Assembly: GCF_000747665.1 (NCBI RefSeq)
Contig: NZ_BBKT01000016.1
Coordinates: forward strand, 62,001 to 126,000
DNA from: Thermoanaerobacterium saccharolyticum
Lineage (GTDB): Bacteria; Bacillota; Thermoanaerobacteria; Thermoanaerobacterales; Thermoanaerobacteraceae
Length of the DNA: 64,000 nucleotides
Reading direction: 5' to 3'
Shown: positions 47,717-56,989 of the stretch, in pieces
How the letters are laid out: each line of letters opens with the position of its first letter
Numbering within the stretch: position 1 is the first letter of the stretch
Position numbers and translations under genes: made by a program
The notes under the pieces: model-generated
Seen by the model: the letters and a program-made list of their open reading frames with translations, nothing else
Database searches by the model: none
What the model was told of the DNA's origin: nothing

Positions 47717-48955
47717 ATGAATGTTAATGATATAAAGATGGTTGGAATAGATCAAGGTACCTCAATCGAAATCAGGGAAAGAGTAGCATTTAATAAAGGT
47801 GTTGATTCTGCTTTAAATGCATTAAAGAAAGATGATTTAGATGAGGCAGTAATACTTTCAACGTGCCATAGAAGTGAGATATATTTTTTTTCTGAATCTA
47901 AAAGTTTTGAAGATATAATAGACTTCTATATAAGGTATTTTAATTTGGATGATGAATTTAGAAAGTATTTTTACTGTATATCGGGATTAAAAGCGGTTGA
48001 GCATATATTTAGAGTTGCCAGTGGATTGGAATCTATGGTTTTGGGTGAAGATCAGATATTAGGACAAGTAAAAGAATCGTTGATGACTTCCCAAGAAAAC
48101 GGAATTTCAGGTAAGATATTAAACAAGCTTTTTAGGGATGCTATTTCAATAGGGAAAAAGGTACGGACAGAAACGGGCTTAAAAAACTATTCATCATCTA
48201 TAAGTCATATTGCGGTAAAATTCGTAGAAAATGTGTTTGAAGATTTAAAAGGCAAAAATGCCTTTGTAATAGGTACAGGAGAGATGGGCAAAATCGCAAT
48301 AAGGGGCCTTATCTTAAAAGGTGCCAATGTGTCAGTATCTAACAGAACATATTCAAAAGTGCAGAAGTTAAAATCAGAAATGCCGGACATCGAAATTGTC
48401 CCTTATTTAGACAAGTATGAACAGATTGCCAAAAGCGACATAGTGATAAGTGCTACAAATGCACCGCATTATACTATTTCTTATGATAAATTTTATAGTG
48501 TCTACAATGGTAAACAGATCTGCATGGTTGATATTGCTATGCCGAGAGACATTGACCCTAAAATAGGTGGAATCCATGGTGTCAAGCTTTATTCGATTGA
48601 CGATCTTAAAAGAACTGCTGAAGAAAACCGAAAGAAACAATTAAATGCTATTAAAAATGCTGAGGAAATAGTATTAAAAGGAGTAAGTGAATTTAACAAT
48701 TGGTTTAAAGCCATAAAAGTTGAACCGCATATTAAAAAGATAAACATTTATTCTGACGAGATTTGTGATAGGGAATTTGATAGGCTTGTAAATAAACTGG
48801 AAAAAGTGACCGACAAAGATAAGGAAAATATTAAAATATCTCTTAAGAGAGTAGCTGAAAAAATGGCTAACGTAATGATAAAGCATCTGAAAGATGATGC
48901 TTTAGTCATGGATGAAATATCGTTTTGCATTGATGGGAGCGAAGTGAAAACATGA
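47717..48955 (+). CDS. hemA: Glutamyl-tRNA reductase
   Basis: Makes glutamate-1-semialdehyde from glutamyl-tRNA, the first step of C5 tetrapyrrole synthesis. About 412 residues: catalytic Cys in LSTCHRSEIYF near 45, GLESMVLGEDQILGQ near 100, NADPH domain VIGTGEMGKIAIRG near 185, C-terminal dimerisation helix. ATG 47717 was preferred over the TTG at 47708. Overlaps hemC by four bases. Confidence 0.94.
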   Translation: MNVNDIKMVGIDQGTSIEIRERVAFNKGVDSALNALKKDDLDEAVILSTCHRSEIYFFSESKSFEDIIDFYIRYFNLDDEFRKYFYCISGLKAVEHIFRVASGLESMVLGEDQILGQVKESLMTSQENGISGKILNKLFRDAISIGKKVRTETGLKNYSSSISHIAVKFVENVFEDLKGKNAFVIGTGEMGKIAIRGLILKGANVSVSNRTYSKVQKLKSEMPDIEIVPYLDKYEQIAKSDIVISATNAPHYTISYDKFYSVYNGKQICMVDIAMPRDIDPKIGGIHGVKLYSIDDLKRTAEENRKKQLNAIKNAEEIVLKGVSEFNNWFKAIKVEPHIKKINIYSDEICDREFDRLVNKLEKVTDKDKENIKISLKRVAEKMANVMIKHLKDDALVMDEISFCIDGSEVKT

Positions 48956-49845
48956 AGAAGATAAGAGTTGGAACGCGAGGAAGCGAATTAGCTTTGACGC
49001 AGACATTAATAATCATAAATGAAATAAAGAAATATAAGCCTGATTTGGAGTTTGAAATAGTTAAAATAACCACAAAAGGAGACATTGTGGATAATGTACC
49101 TTTAAGTGAAATAGGAGGTAAAGGTATTTTCATCAAGGAAATTGAAGATGCTTTGATGAATAACGAAATTGATATGGCCGTTCACAGCATGAAAGATATG
49201 CCTTTTGAAATACCCGATGGGCTGAAGCTTTTGCCTGTTTTTAAAAGAGAAGATCCTCGAGATGTTTTTATTTCAAGAGAAAATAAATTTATTGATTTAA
49301 AAGAAAATGCAAAAGTTGGCACAAGCAGCTTAAGGCGCAATATACAGCTTAAAAATTTAAGGCCGGACATTGAGATAGTTCCTATACGAGGCAATATTGC
49401 TACAAGAATAAGAAAGATGGATGAATTGAATTTAGATGGAATAGTCTTAGCTGCTGCAGGCATAAAGAGGATTGGAATTGATGATTTAGTGAAAGATTAT
49501 TTTCCTGTTGACTTGATTGTACCAGCACCTTGCCAAGGTATATTGGCTGTGGAAGTAAGAGAGGATTTTGAAAGTGAATTTTTTGAAATATATCCAATCC
49601 TTCTTGATGTAAAGACTTTTTTTGAGTCTTCCTCAGAGAGGAAAATAATGAGGAAGCTTGGTGGGAATTGTAAAACGCCTTTAGGTGTATACTCTGAATA
49701 CAAGAATGTTGGGAATAAAGAATTGATTTCAATATGGGTTTCATATTATAAAGATGGCAAATTGCTTAAAATTAAAGAGACAGGTTTCATTAAAGATATT
49801 GAAAAAATTAGTGAGATAATTGTTGAAAAAATTGGAGGGTTATGA
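48952..49845 (+). CDS. hemC: Hydroxymethylbilane synthase (porphobilinogen deaminase)
   Basis: Polymerises four porphobilinogens into hydroxymethylbilane. 297 residues: VGTRGSELALTQT at the N-terminus, DMAVHSMKDMP near 79, and the cofactor-binding cysteine in GGNCKTPLGVYSEY near 241. Start ATG overlaps the hemA stop. Confidence 0.95.
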   Translation: MKKIRVGTRGSELALTQTLIIINEIKKYKPDLEFEIVKITTKGDIVDNVPLSEIGGKGIFIKEIEDALMNNEIDMAVHSMKDMPFEIPDGLKLLPVFKREDPRDVFISRENKFIDLKENAKVGTSSLRRNIQLKNLRPDIEIVPIRGNIATRIRKMDELNLDGIVLAAAGIKRIGIDDLVKDYFPVDLIVPAPCQGILAVEVREDFESEFFEIYPILLDVKTFFESSSERKIMRKLGGNCKTPLGVYSEYKNVGNKELISIWVSYYKDGKLLKIKETGFIKDIEKISEIIVEKIGGL

Positions 49846-51335
49846 TGGCAGGTTTTGTTTATTTAGTAGGTGCAGGACCGGGTGACATAGGACTTATTAC
49901 ATTAAAAGCCATAAATGTAATAAAAAAGGCTGATATAATTGTATATGACAGATTGGTTAACGAAAAGATGCTGGATTTTGCCAAAAAAGGCGCAGAATTT
50001 GTGGATGTTGGCAAAATTCCGGGACAGCATAAAGTTGATCAGTCTGAGATAAATGAGATGATAGCAGAAAAGGCTATTGAAGGAAAAGTTGTAGTTCGCT
50101 TAAAAGGTGGAGATCCATACGTCTTCGGAAGAGGCGGTGAAGAAGGGGAATTTTTATATGATAGAGGCATCCCATTTGAAGTCGTACCTGGTATAACATC
50201 TGCTGTAGCAGTTTTAACTTATGCAGGCATTCCTATAACACATAGAAATTTAAGTTCATCATTTCATGTTATAACAGGACACGAAGCTGATGGTAAATTA
50301 GAAAATTTAGATTGGGCGTTGCTCTCGAAACTTAATGGTACGCTTGTTTTTTTGATGGGTATGAAGAACATCGAATTTATAGTAAATAGATTGACTGAAA
50401 ATGGAATGTCTAAAGATATGCCTGCTGCTGTCATAATGAACGGAACAACTCCTTATCAAAAAGCGGTAAAGGGGACTTTATCAGATATTGTAGAGAAGTC
50501 CAGGAATGAAGGTATCGATAATCCTGCAATAATAGTTGTAGGAAAGGTTATAAGCATGTATGAAAAGCTTAATTGGTTTGAAAGAAAACCGCTTTTTGGG
50601 ATGAGAATTCTTTTGGCGAGTGATTCTAATTTGAACGCTGGTGCAATTGATGAACTATATGATGAAGGGGCGGATGTTGTAATATGCCCGACTATTAAGA
50701 TAATTTATCAAATAGATAACATTATAAAACTTATTAATAATGTTGATGATTATGAATATCTTATTTTTGCAAGCAAAAATGGAGTCAATGCTTTTAAAGA
50801 TGCTATAAATATGACGAAATTTGACATGAGAAGATTGTATGAAGTGAAGATTGCAGCCATTGGCGCCAAGACGAATGAAGCTTTAAACGAGATGTATATA
50901 TGTCCCGAAATTATACCAGAAGAATATACTTCAAAGGCTTTAGCAGATAGACTTAAAAATATTCCAATAAAGGGAAAAGTTGCACTTTTGACTTCTGATA
51001 TAGGCGGTAATGTGCTTATCGAAAGTTTAAAAGATACTATACCAATAGAGAAAATTGTGGCATATAAAAATGTTCCTAATTTTGAAATAAAGGGAAAATT
51101 GACTAAAGAATTAGAAAAGGGAATTGATATAGCTGTTTTTACAAGTGCATCGACATTTGACTATTTATCTTTAATATTAAAAGATAATGTTTCTCTGTTG
51201 AAAGATGTGAAGATAGCTGCAATAGGTCCTTTGACAAAGGACAGGATTGAGACGGCAGGTTACAAAGTTGATATTATGCCAAATACTTACACATTTGAAA
51301 ACTTGATTAAAGAGATATTAAAGCGCGAAGCATGA
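49845..51335 (+). CDS. cobA-hemD: Uroporphyrinogen-III methyltransferase/synthase fusion
   Basis: About 496 residues. The N-terminal half is SUMT (YLVGAGPGDIGLITLKA at the start, GGDPYVFGRGGEE near 87, PGITSAVAVLTYAGIPITHR), which methylates uroporphyrinogen III to precorrin-2. The C-terminal half from about 255 is uroporphyrinogen-III synthase (HemD; LLTSDIGGNVLI, VFTSASTFDYL). The fusion drives flux toward siroheme. ATG 49845 is favoured by GGAGGG spacing. Confidence 0.94.
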   Translation: MAGFVYLVGAGPGDIGLITLKAINVIKKADIIVYDRLVNEKMLDFAKKGAEFVDVGKIPGQHKVDQSEINEMIAEKAIEGKVVVRLKGGDPYVFGRGGEEGEFLYDRGIPFEVVPGITSAVAVLTYAGIPITHRNLSSSFHVITGHEADGKLENLDWALLSKLNGTLVFLMGMKNIEFIVNRLTENGMSKDMPAAVIMNGTTPYQKAVKGTLSDIVEKSRNEGIDNPAIIVVGKVISMYEKLNWFERKPLFGMRILLASDSNLNAGAIDELYDEGADVVICPTIKIIYQIDNIIKLINNVDDYEYLIFASKNGVNAFKDAINMTKFDMRRLYEVKIAAIGAKTNEALNEMYICPEIIPEEYTSKALADRLKNIPIKGKVALLTSDIGGNVLIESLKDTIPIEKIVAYKNVPNFEIKGKLTKELEKGIDIAVFTSASTFDYLSLILKDNVSLLKDVKIAAIGPLTKDRIETAGYKVDIMPNTYTFENLIKEILKREA

Positions 51336-51355
51336 TGGATATCTTCGCGCTTTAA
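51318..51355. terminator. Bidirectional terminator (cobA-hemD / hemL)
   Basis: Perfect thirteen-base arms TTAAAGCGCGAAG / CTTCGCGCTTTAA around a twelve-base loop, overlapping the upstream stop codon. Convergent genes end on both sides. Confidence 0.87.
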
Positions 51356-51365
51356 GGTGTATTTG

Positions 51366-52658
51366 CTACACTGAAATTTCTCTTGCTGCTTTAAAGCTGG
51401 CTTCGATTGTTTTATCAATATCTTCATCCGTATGTGCAGTGGAGAGGAAAAAAGTTTCGAATTGAGATGGTGGCAGATATATGCCTCTTTTTAACATGGC
51501 TTTAAAGTATTTTGCAAATAAGTCAGTATTTGATTTAGTGGCTGTTTTAAAGTCATAGACATCGCAGTCACTAAAAAACATGCACATCATTGTACCGACG
51601 CGATTTATTTTGACATCTATTCCATTTTGCTCCATGCTATTCTTTAAACCTCTGCACAATCTGTCAGCTTTTTTGTCCAGTTCATCATAGATAGAAGGGT
51701 CTTCTGATAGCACGTCCAATGTTTCTAAACCTGCTACCATAGCAAGTGGGTTGCCTGATAATGTACCTGCTTGATAAACAGGTCCATCAGGCGATATCAT
51801 TCTCATAATATTCTCTCTGCCACCATAAGCGCCAACAGGCAATCCTCCTCCTATGATCTTTCCGAATGTTGTTATATCCGGATTAATGTTGTATAGTCCT
51901 TGAGCACATGAAAAAGATACCCTAAATCCAGTCATAACCTCGTCGAATATGAGAAGTGAACCATACGATTCTGTAACTTCTCGCAAAGTCTTCAAAAATC
52001 CCTCTTTTGGTGGAATAGTTCCCATGTTTCCTGCCACTGGCTCAACAATAACCGCGGCGATATTTTCTCCGTATTTTTTAAATATCTCGACTATCAAATC
52101 ACCGTCATTGTACTTTGCTATTATGGTATTTTTAGCTGTTTCATTTGTTACACCTTTTGAATCTGGTGTTCCAAATGTAAGAGCACCAGACCCTGCCTTA
52201 ATGAGAAGGCCATCTGAATGGCCGTGATAGCATCCCTCAAATTTCACTATGATATCCCTTCCGGTATATCCTCTTGCCAAGCGGATGGCGCTCATTGTAG
52301 CCTCGGTGCCAGAATTTACCATCCTTATGACTTCAACAGATGGTACAGCTTCTTTGATTTTTTCAGCTAATTTGACTTCTATCTCAGTGCAAGCTCCAAA
52401 ACTTGTGCCATTTTCCAACTGATTTTTTAAAGCATTGACTATGCGGGGATTACAATGACCAAGTATAAGAGGTCCCCATGAAAGAACGTAATCAATGTAT
52501 TCATTTCCGTCAACATCTTCTATATGGCTGCCAAAGCCTCTTTTTATGAAAAGTGGATTTGTTCCAACAGATTTAAATGCTCTTACAGGGCTATTTACTC
52601 CACCGGGCATGAGAGTTTTAGCTTTATCAAAAAGTCTTTTCGATATTTCATGATTCAT
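51366..52658 (-). CDS. hemL: Glutamate-1-semialdehyde 2,1-aminomutase
   Basis: 430 residues, a class III PLP enzyme that turns glutamate-1-semialdehyde into 5-aminolevulinate. [15 protein letters not shown] near 18, [17 protein letters not shown] near 117, PLP lysine in [16 protein letters not shown] near 267. It overlaps sirC by four bases in the minus-strand trio hemB-sirC-hemL. Confidence 0.94.
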   Translation of the reverse strand: MNHEISKRLFDKAKTLMPGGVNSPVRAFKSVGTNPLFIKRGFGSHIEDVDGNEYIDYVLSWGPLILGHCNPRIVNALKNQLENGTSFGACTEIEVKLAEKIKEAVPSVEVIRMVNSGTEATMSAIRLARGYTGRDIIVKFEGCYHGHSDGLLIKAGSGALTFGTPDSKGVTNETAKNTIIAKYNDGDLIVEIFKKYGENIAAVIVEPVAGNMGTIPPKEGFLKTLREVTESYGSLLIFDEVMTGFRVSFSCAQGLYNINPDITTFGKIIGGGLPVGAYGGRENIMRMISPDGPVYQAGTLSGNPLAMVAGLETLDVLSEDPSIYDELDKKADRLCRGLKNSMEQNGIDVKINRVGTMMCMFFSDCDVYDFKTATKSNTDLFAKYFKAMLKRGIYLPPSQFETFFLSTAHTDEDIDKTIEASFKAAREISV

Positions 52659-53242
52659 TTTTTATCATTTCCCTTCAAAATATTGTACTTATTTATGATA
52701 TTGTCGTATAATTTTATTTTTTCTTCCATTGGAATGGGAATTGTTTTAAGTTTATCTCGCGCATTGCTTAATTCAACAATTAGATTTTCAACATCATTTT
52801 CAAACATATTCTCAAGCATTTCTTTTATTCGCCTTGCCAATAAGGGACTTTTCCCATTTGTTGATACAGATATAGTAAGATCACCTTTTTTCATGACAGA
52901 AGGAACTATGAATGTAGAAAGCTCCTTATCATCAACGACATTTACAAGTATGTTTTTTTTCTTACATTCATCCGAAATCTCTTTGTTTATGAGTCTATCA
53001 TTTGTTGCTACAACAACCAGAAAGTAATTTTCAACGTCATTTTTTTGATAATTTCGCTTTACTAATTTGATTTTATGGCTTTTACACAGTTCTAAAATCT
53101 CATCTATAAAAGATGATGATAATACTGTGATAGTTGCACCAAATTCAAATAAAGATAATATCTTTCTGTAAGCGACTTTACCTCCGCCTACGACAAGGCA
53201 ATTCTTATTTGTGATATTTAACATTATAGGATAGTAAGCCAT
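52655..53242 (-). CDS. sirC: Precorrin-2 dehydrogenase / siroheme synthase N-domain
   Basis: 195 residues matching the N-terminal half of CysG or Met8p. NAD-binding [18 protein letters not shown] near 14, [17 protein letters not shown] near 99, and [15 protein letters not shown]. It oxidises precorrin-2 to sirohydrochlorin; some relatives also insert iron, which cannot be settled from sequence. No methyltransferase half is attached, as that is provided by cobA-hemD. Overlaps hemB by 19 bases. Confidence 0.92.
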   Translation of the reverse strand: MAYYPIMLNITNKNCLVVGGGKVAYRKILSLFEFGATITVLSSSFIDEILELCKSHKIKLVKRNYQKNDVENYFLVVVATNDRLINKEISDECKKKNILVNVVDDKELSTFIVPSVMKKGDLTISVSTNGKSPLLARRIKEMLENMFENDVENLIVELSNARDKLKTIPIPMEEKIKLYDNIINKYNILKGNDKK

Positions 53243-54198
53243 TTTGCAACATCCTTAGCAAAGTACGTTATTATGATATCGGCTCCTGCTCTTTTTATTC
53301 CTGTCAAAGATTCTAAAACTGTAGATTTTTCGTCTATATAGCCCATCTGAGATGCTGCTTTTATCATTGAGTATTCGCCGCTTACATTGTATGCTGCGAT
53401 AGGAATATTGAATGTATCTTTTGCTCTTCTTATTATATCAAGATACGGCAGTGCAGGTTTAACCATTATTATGTCAGCACCTTCGTCTATGTCAAGTGAG
53501 ATTTCTCTTAAAGCTTCGTCAGAGTTTGCAGGATCCATTTGGTATGACTTCCTATCTCCAAATTGTGGTGCTGATTCCGCTGCTTCTCTGAAAGGACCAT
53601 AAAATGCCGATGCATATTTAGCACTGTAAGATATTATTGGCGTGTTTACATATCCATTTTCATCTAAAACGTCTCTTATTGCTCTTACACGTCCATCCAT
53701 CATATCAGAAGGTGCCACGATGTCTGCACCTGCCTTGACGTGCGACAATGCTATTTTTGCAATGTATGAAACTGTCTCGTCATTTTGCACATAACTATCT
53801 CTTACAATGCCGCAATGGCCATGGCTTGTATATTCGCACATGCATACATCAGTGATGACAATCATTTGTGGAATTGATTCCTTTATAGATTTTACAGCTC
53901 GTTGAATTATTCCATTTTCATCGTAAGCTTCAGATCCTAATTCATTTTTCTTTGATGGTATGCCAAAAAGCAGGATGGCAGGTATTCTTAAATCATATAC
54001 TTCTTTGACCTCTTTTACAAGGTTGTCTACAGAATAACGATAGACTCCAGGCATTGCACTAATTTCTTCTTTTATGTTTTCTCCAGGTACGACAAACATA
54101 GGATATATCAAATCATCTACGCTTATAGACGTTTCCTTTACCATTCTTCTTATAACTTCATTACCTCTAAGCCTTCTTGGCCTCTTTAGCAGTCTCAT
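53224..54198 (-). CDS. hemB: Delta-aminolevulinic acid dehydratase (porphobilinogen synthase)
   Basis: 324 residues. [16 protein letters not shown] at the N-terminus, catalytic lysines in [15 protein letters not shown] and [12 protein letters not shown], and cysteines in [14 protein letters not shown], typical of the zinc-type site. Condenses two 5-aminolevulinates. First gene of the minus-strand trio. Confidence 0.95.
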   Translation of the reverse strand: MRLLKRPRRLRGNEVIRRMVKETSISVDDLIYPMFVVPGENIKEEISAMPGVYRYSVDNLVKEVKEVYDLRIPAILLFGIPSKKNELGSEAYDENGIIQRAVKSIKESIPQMIVITDVCMCEYTSHGHCGIVRDSYVQNDETVSYIAKIALSHVKAGADIVAPSDMMDGRVRAIRDVLDENGYVNTPIISYSAKYASAFYGPFREAAESAPQFGDRKSYQMDPANSDEALREISLDIDEGADIIMVKPALPYLDIIRRAKDTFNIPIAAYNVSGEYSMIKAASQMGYIDEKSTVLESLTGIKRAGADIIITYFAKDVAKWLTIL

Positions 54199-54300
54199 GA
54201 TAACACCTCACTTTTTATTTTATTTATATTATATCAACTTTTTGATTGAAGTACAGAGCACCTTATCAAAATTGTATTTAACATTTCAAATAAAATTAGA

Positions 54301-54329
54301 TTGACATTAATAAAACGATGTGTTAAATT
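54301..54329 (+). promoter_or_regulatory. Predicted promoter of the sulfite reductase / hcyS operon
   Basis: TTGACA at 54301-54306, 17-base spacer, TAAATT at 54324-54329. A second sequence feature, the dyad AATTCATA-N9-TATGAATT (54348-54372), lies between this promoter and the ribosome site, and may be an operator or a hairpin. Confidence 0.68.
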
Positions 54330-54385
54330 ATAAAAAAGAAATACATAAATTCATATCGATTTACTATGAATTAAAGGAGGATAAA

Positions 54386-55258
54386 ATGATTTTTAATGAT
54401 GATTTAATAAAAACATTAAAAGATGGCGGATTCATTAAACAAAAGCAAAAAGATTACTATTCAATAAGAATAAGAGTAGTCGCCGGCAACATTACATCCG
54501 AACAGATGAGAAAGGTGTCTGAACTTTCTGAAAAATACGGCAGAGGATATGTCACATTTACAGTAAGGCTGGGGATAGAGATTCCATGGGTTCACTATTC
54601 CAAATTACAAGAGGTAAAAGAGGAAGTTGTGAGAATTGGACTTGCAATGGCTGGTTGTGGACCGAGAGTAAGACCGATTGTAGCTTGTAAAGGTACTGTT
54701 TGCCCGTATGGATTAATTGATACGCAAGGTTTAGCTAAAAAACTGGATGACGAGTTTTTCCCAACACCTGGTTTTCCTCATAAATTCAAGATAGGCATTT
54801 CAGGATGTCCTAACAATTGTACGAAGCCACAATTTAATGATATCGGATTTCAAGGTCAGGTAGAACCTGAACTTAATGAGGATTTATGCACAGGTTGCGG
54901 ACTATGCGCAGACGTCTGTGACGTGAAAGCAATTACGATTAAAGACAATTTAGCCAAAAGAGATGATGATAAATGCATTTATTGTGGTTCATGCATTAGA
55001 GTGTGCCCAATGGATGCATGGAAGAGAAAAAGAAGTGGAGTAGCAGTTTTTGTGGGCGGCAAGTTTGGCAAAAAGTACAACTTTGGGTACCATATTGCAG
55101 ACCTTGTTGATGTAGAAAAAATACCAAACATTATTGAGAAAACAATGAATTTTTACAAAAGCAATGGGATCAGCAAAGAAAGGCTTTATGACACAATAAA
55201 TAGAATTGGACTTGAAAATTTCAAAAAAGAAATTTTAGAAGATGAAAATATAAACTGA
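54386..55258 (+). CDS. Small siroheme-type sulfite reductase
   Basis: About 290 residues, about half the size of CysI/NirA. Cysteines for the siroheme-[4Fe-4S] centre lie in CKGTVCPYG and GCPNNCTKP, and a ferredoxin-like insert holds two more clusters (CTGCGLCADVCDV, CIYCGSCIRVCPMD). This is the compact anaerobic type. It reduces sulfite (or nitrite) to sulfide with six electrons. ATG 54386 follows a perfect AAAGGAGG. It opens the homocysteine cluster and uses siroheme from the genes upstream. Confidence 0.9.
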   Translation: MIFNDDLIKTLKDGGFIKQKQKDYYSIRIRVVAGNITSEQMRKVSELSEKYGRGYVTFTVRLGIEIPWVHYSKLQEVKEEVVRIGLAMAGCGPRVRPIVACKGTVCPYGLIDTQGLAKKLDDEFFPTPGFPHKFKIGISGCPNNCTKPQFNDIGFQGQVEPELNEDLCTGCGLCADVCDVKAITIKDNLAKRDDDKCIYCGSCIRVCPMDAWKRKRSGVAVFVGGKFGKKYNFGYHIADLVDVEKIPNIIEKTMNFYKSNGISKERLYDTINRIGLENFKKEILEDENIN

Positions 55259-55269
55259 GGGGTGTAACT

Positions 55270-55479
55270 ATGAATATCAAAGTAAATGGCAATGAACAAA
55301 AAATTGACAGAGAGTATACTGTAAAAGAATTGTTAGATGTATTAAATGTTAAAATGAAAGAATATGTAACGGTTCAACTTAACGATGAAATATTGTCAAG
55401 AAATGATTTTGATAAAATAATTGTAAAAGATGGAGATACAGTTGAATTCCTTTATTACATGGGAGGAGGAAGTAAATGA
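55270..55479 (+). CDS. hcyS: ThiS/MoaD-like sulfur carrier, HcyS-type
   Basis: 69 residues with the ubiquitin-like beta-grasp pattern (VNGNEQKIDREYTVKELLDVL, VQLNDEILSR, VKDGDTVEFLYYMGGG). It ends GGGSK: mature carriers end in GG, so the last two or three residues should be removed first, which the JAMM protease next door can do. Once the ThiF-like enzyme adenylates the new end and sulfur is loaded, the thiocarboxylate carries sulfide to homocysteine. Named by gene order and family; the gene symbol follows the Wolinella naming. Confidence 0.78.
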   Translation: MNIKVNGNEQKIDREYTVKELLDVLNVKMKEYVTVQLNDEILSRNDFDKIIVKDGDTVEFLYYMGGGSK

Positions 55480-56297
55480 ATTTTTCCAATGAACAGTTAG
55501 AAAGGTATTCACGACATATTATATTAAAAGAAGTTGGTGCAAAGGGGCAGCAAAAAATATTAAATTCAAAGGTTTTGATAGTAGGGACAGGTGGCCTTGG
55601 AGCGCCAGCAGCTATGTATCTTGCGGCAGCAGGTGTTGGAACTATAGGATTAGTAGATTATGATAAGGTGGATTTATCGAACCTTCAAAGACAAATAATT
55701 CATAGAACTAAGGACATTGGCAAAGATAAAGTTATATCTGGTAAAGAGACAATCAACGAGATGAATCCTGATGTAAATGTAATAACATATCATGAATGGA
55801 TAAGCTCTAAAAACATAATTGATATCATAAATGATAAAGATTACGACTTTATAATTGATGGTACAGATAATTTCCCGGCAAAATTCTTAATAAATGATGC
55901 GTGTGTGCTTATAAAGAAACCTTTTTCACATGCCGGAATAATAAGATTTGAAGGTCAAACAATGACATATGTACCTGGTGAAGGACCGTGTTATAGATGT
56001 GTTTTTCAAGATCCGCCACCGAAGGATGCCGTTCCTACATGTAAACAGGCAGGAGTGCTTGGAGTCATGGGTGGGATAATTGGCACGATTCAGGCAACAG
56101 AAGCATTAAAATATATACTTGGAGTTGGTGAACTTTTAACAGGGTATTTATTGACATTTGATGCGTTAAAAATGGAATTCAGGAAAATAAAAATATCAAA
56201 GAGAAAGAGCTGTCAAGTTTGTGGAGCCCATCCTTCAATAAAAGAGTTGATAGATTATGCAGGGCCGCAGTGCGATCTTAAGGAGGATCACAAATGA
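55476..56297 (+). CDS. hcyF: ThiF/MoeB-family adenylyltransferase, HcyF-type
   Basis: 273 residues. ATP-binding GTGGLGAPAAMYLAAAGVG near 34, YDKVDLSNLQRQIIH near 60, two zinc cysteine pairs (CYRCVF, CQVCGAHP), and a catalytic-type cysteine in PTCKQAG. It adenylates the C-terminal glycine of the HcyS-like carrier. Overlaps the carrier gene by four bases. Confidence 0.9.
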   Translation: MNFSNEQLERYSRHIILKEVGAKGQQKILNSKVLIVGTGGLGAPAAMYLAAAGVGTIGLVDYDKVDLSNLQRQIIHRTKDIGKDKVISGKETINEMNPDVNVITYHEWISSKNIIDIINDKDYDFIIDGTDNFPAKFLINDACVLIKKPFSHAGIIRFEGQTMTYVPGEGPCYRCVFQDPPPKDAVPTCKQAGVLGVMGGIIGTIQATEALKYILGVGELLTGYLLTFDALKMEFRKIKISKRKSCQVCGAHPSIKELIDYAGPQCDLKEDHK

Positions 56298-56707
56298 TAA
56301 TACTGTCAAGGAATGATTATGAAAAAATATTAAATCATGCAATTGAAGAAAGTCCTATTGAAGCATGTGGATTGCTGGGTGGAATAGTAGATGGTGAAAA
56401 GAAATTTGTTAAGGAAGTTCGCTTGCTGACTAATATAGATAGAAGTCCTGAGCACTTTTCAATGGATCCGAAAGAACAATTTGAGGCTTTGAAGCATTTC
56501 AGAGAAAACAAATTTGTGCTTATCGGGAATTTCCACAGTCATCCTCAATCACCTGCAAGACCTTCTGAAGAAGACAAAAGATTGGCATTTGATAGTAAAC
56601 TCAGCTATTTAATATTGTCACTGATGGACAAAGAAAACCCTGTCTTAAAGAGTTTCATAATTGAGGATGGGAATAGCTATGAAGAAGATATTTTGATTGA
56701 AGATTAA
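56294..56707 (+). CDS. hcyD: JAMM/MPN metalloprotease, HcyD-type
   Basis: 137 residues of the JAMM family. Catalytic Glu in ESPIEACGLLGG, zinc residues in HSHPQSPARPSEED (HxHP-x6-SxxD). It should trim the GSK or SK tail of the carrier and, in the Wolinella route, also release homocysteine from the carrier after MetY acts. Overlaps the ThiF-like gene by four bases. Confidence 0.9.
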   Translation: MIILSRNDYEKILNHAIEESPIEACGLLGGIVDGEKKFVKEVRLLTNIDRSPEHFSMDPKEQFEALKHFRENKFVLIGNFHSHPQSPARPSEEDKRLAFDSKLSYLILSLMDKENPVLKSFIIEDGNSYEEDILIED

Positions 56708-56731
56708 AAATTTTGGAAAGGAAGTATAGTC

Positions 56732-56989
56732 ATGAAAGATATAAAAGCTGACAGTTTTATAGATATAACTGATGTAGTATGCCCTATTACTTTTGTCAAA
56801 GCAAAGGTGGCTATAGAAGAATTAGAAGATGGGCAAATCCTTGAAGTAAGAATGAATGAAGGAGAGCCGATTAAGAATGTACCATCCAGCTTTAAAGATG
56901 AAGGACATAAAATATTAAATGTTATAAATAACCGAGATGGAACTTATACGATATTTGTTAAAAAAGGAGGCCTTGTCAATGAGGTTTAA
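56732..56989 (+). CDS. TusA/SirA-family sulfurtransferase-like protein
   Basis: 85 residues. The family has a CPxP redox motif; here it is CPIT (residues 14-17), so the active cysteine is kept but the second proline is not. Other features, such as KAKVAIEELEDGQILEVRMNEGEP, fit TusA. It probably hands sulfur to the carrier or tunes it. Overlaps metY by ten bases. Confidence 0.85.
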   Translation: MKDIKADSFIDITDVVCPITFVKAKVAIEELEDGQILEVRMNEGEPIKNVPSSFKDEGHKILNVINNRDGTYTIFVKKGGLVNEV

